From: Cladocopium goreaui
Taxonomy: Eukaryota > Sar > Dinophyceae > Suessiales > Symbiodiniaceae
Assembly: GCA_947184155.2 (NCBI GenBank)
Contig: CAMXCT020002335.1
Span: 918,094-982,093 of the forward strand
DNA length: 64,000 bases
Reading direction: 5' to 3'
The notes under the pieces were generated by a model. The model saw nothing but the letters and a program-made list of their open reading frames with translations, had not been told where the DNA came from and did not search any database. How positions within the stretch are numbered: position 1 is the stretch's first letter; each line of letters begins with the position of its first letter. A program made the position numbers and the translations under genes. Shown piece after piece: positions 63,344 to 64,000 of the stretch.

Positions 63344-63455
63344 ACTGGTTGGTGGTTTCAAACATGGCTTTTATTTTCCATAATATATGGGACAATCTTT
63401 CCCATTGACTTTCATATTTTTCAAGACGGTATAAGATGGTTAAAACCACTAACCG
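63344..63455. mobile_element. family B short TIR element, diverged
   Basis: CTGGTTGGTGGTTTCAAAC ... AAACCACTAACCGG with TACA duplicated on both sides (63340-63343 and 63456-63459). The core CATTGACTTTCATATTTTTC lacks the AG. Confidence 0.75.
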
Positions 63456-64000
63456 GTACAGCATATGGAATGACATATTCCAATAGATATATCTATTCAA
63501 TAGACGCAGACCCATTGTATGGTCCCAAATACAGCATGTGTCTTCATCCCAGCAAAAACAACATGGTTTCTGGGGGGTGTTTAATATGAAAGTGGAATGG
63601 GACTAATGTTTATCTTTATTCTTTAACAATATTCGTGATGTATATGTAATTATATAATCCATCAACTATTTCACCAATGATCCAATAGATATAAATAGAG
63701 TATAGTAATCGAATAGTTCGATGGTTGGATCTATGCCCCCTCAACAAAGATGGTTTATTGGGGGAAATTCCAAGATATCAAACCATGAATCCTTCGAATA
63801 TGAACAGATTAATGGTCCGATTGGGAAAATATTAACAGCATGCTTAGTGACCACCCTCTGGTAGTCATGGCAATGGTAAATCCTCCATTATGGATGTTGC
63901 CCAGTATGATTCATGTGGGATTTATCCCATTTTTTCGACAGTGGGATACGATCAATTAATCACCATTAAATTATTATCCCCAGTGTTGTTCCCATCCCAT
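63456..64000. other. no supported gene
   Basis: AT-rich sequence. A fragment ACCCTCTGGTAGTCATGGCA near 63853-63873 may be a solo end of a family A element. Confidence 0.4.

Overview
This window looks like nuclear DNA of a dinoflagellate, probably a Symbiodiniaceae or Polarella relative. The reasons are: two large Ty1/copia-type retroelements whose polyproteins carry an extra methyltransferase-like block; sparse protein-coding signal broken into 40-130 nt pieces; introns that use GT, GC and probably GA donors; every host exon I could support on one strand; and very heavy loads of microsatellite and short terminal-inverted-repeat (TIR) elements. This placement is inference; no rRNA or spliced-leader gene is present to confirm it.

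Layout. Positions 1 to about 6300 hold the 3' two thirds of a plus-strand copia-like element (end of a gag-like frame, then a 1793-residue pol frame). From 6.3 to 34 kb lies gene-poor, AT-rich sequence with short plus-strand exons, simple repeats and TIR elements. The best host models here are an EF-hand gene (21845-22963), a three-exon fragment at 28256-28951 and a three-exon fragment at 30914-31585. At 34080-42695 a complete minus-strand copia element sits between 333-bp LTRs that differ at one base. It carries a 97-bp tandem duplication that splits its polyprotein, and a 248-codon stretch where a conserved-looking domain is encoded in the wrong frame. From 42.7 to 45 kb there are satellites (9-bp and 45/90-bp units) and G-quadruplex-prone tracts. 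A gene for a protein with three CCCH zinc fingers spans 46383-50750, with one intron inside each finger; its third intron is 3.2 kb of satellite DNA. From 50.8 to 64 kb there are further plus-strand exons mixed with TIR elements.

The most interesting theme is the short TIR elements. At least three families recur (A: TA-flanked, about 105 bp; B: CTGGTTGGTGG ends, 4-bp target duplications; C: GGGGGTTTCC ends, 4-bp duplications). Family B carries a branch-point-like and 3'-splice-like core. In two places (57103-57214 and 58745-58842) a copy interrupts an open frame that is restored if the element plus one target duplication is removed. This is what introners (intron-generating transposons, reported from dinoflagellates) would look like.

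Exon boundaries are read by eye from codon content and splice-like dinucleotides. Most single exons are tentative, their reading frames are sometimes ambiguous, and apparent in-frame stops may lie just beyond a donor site.
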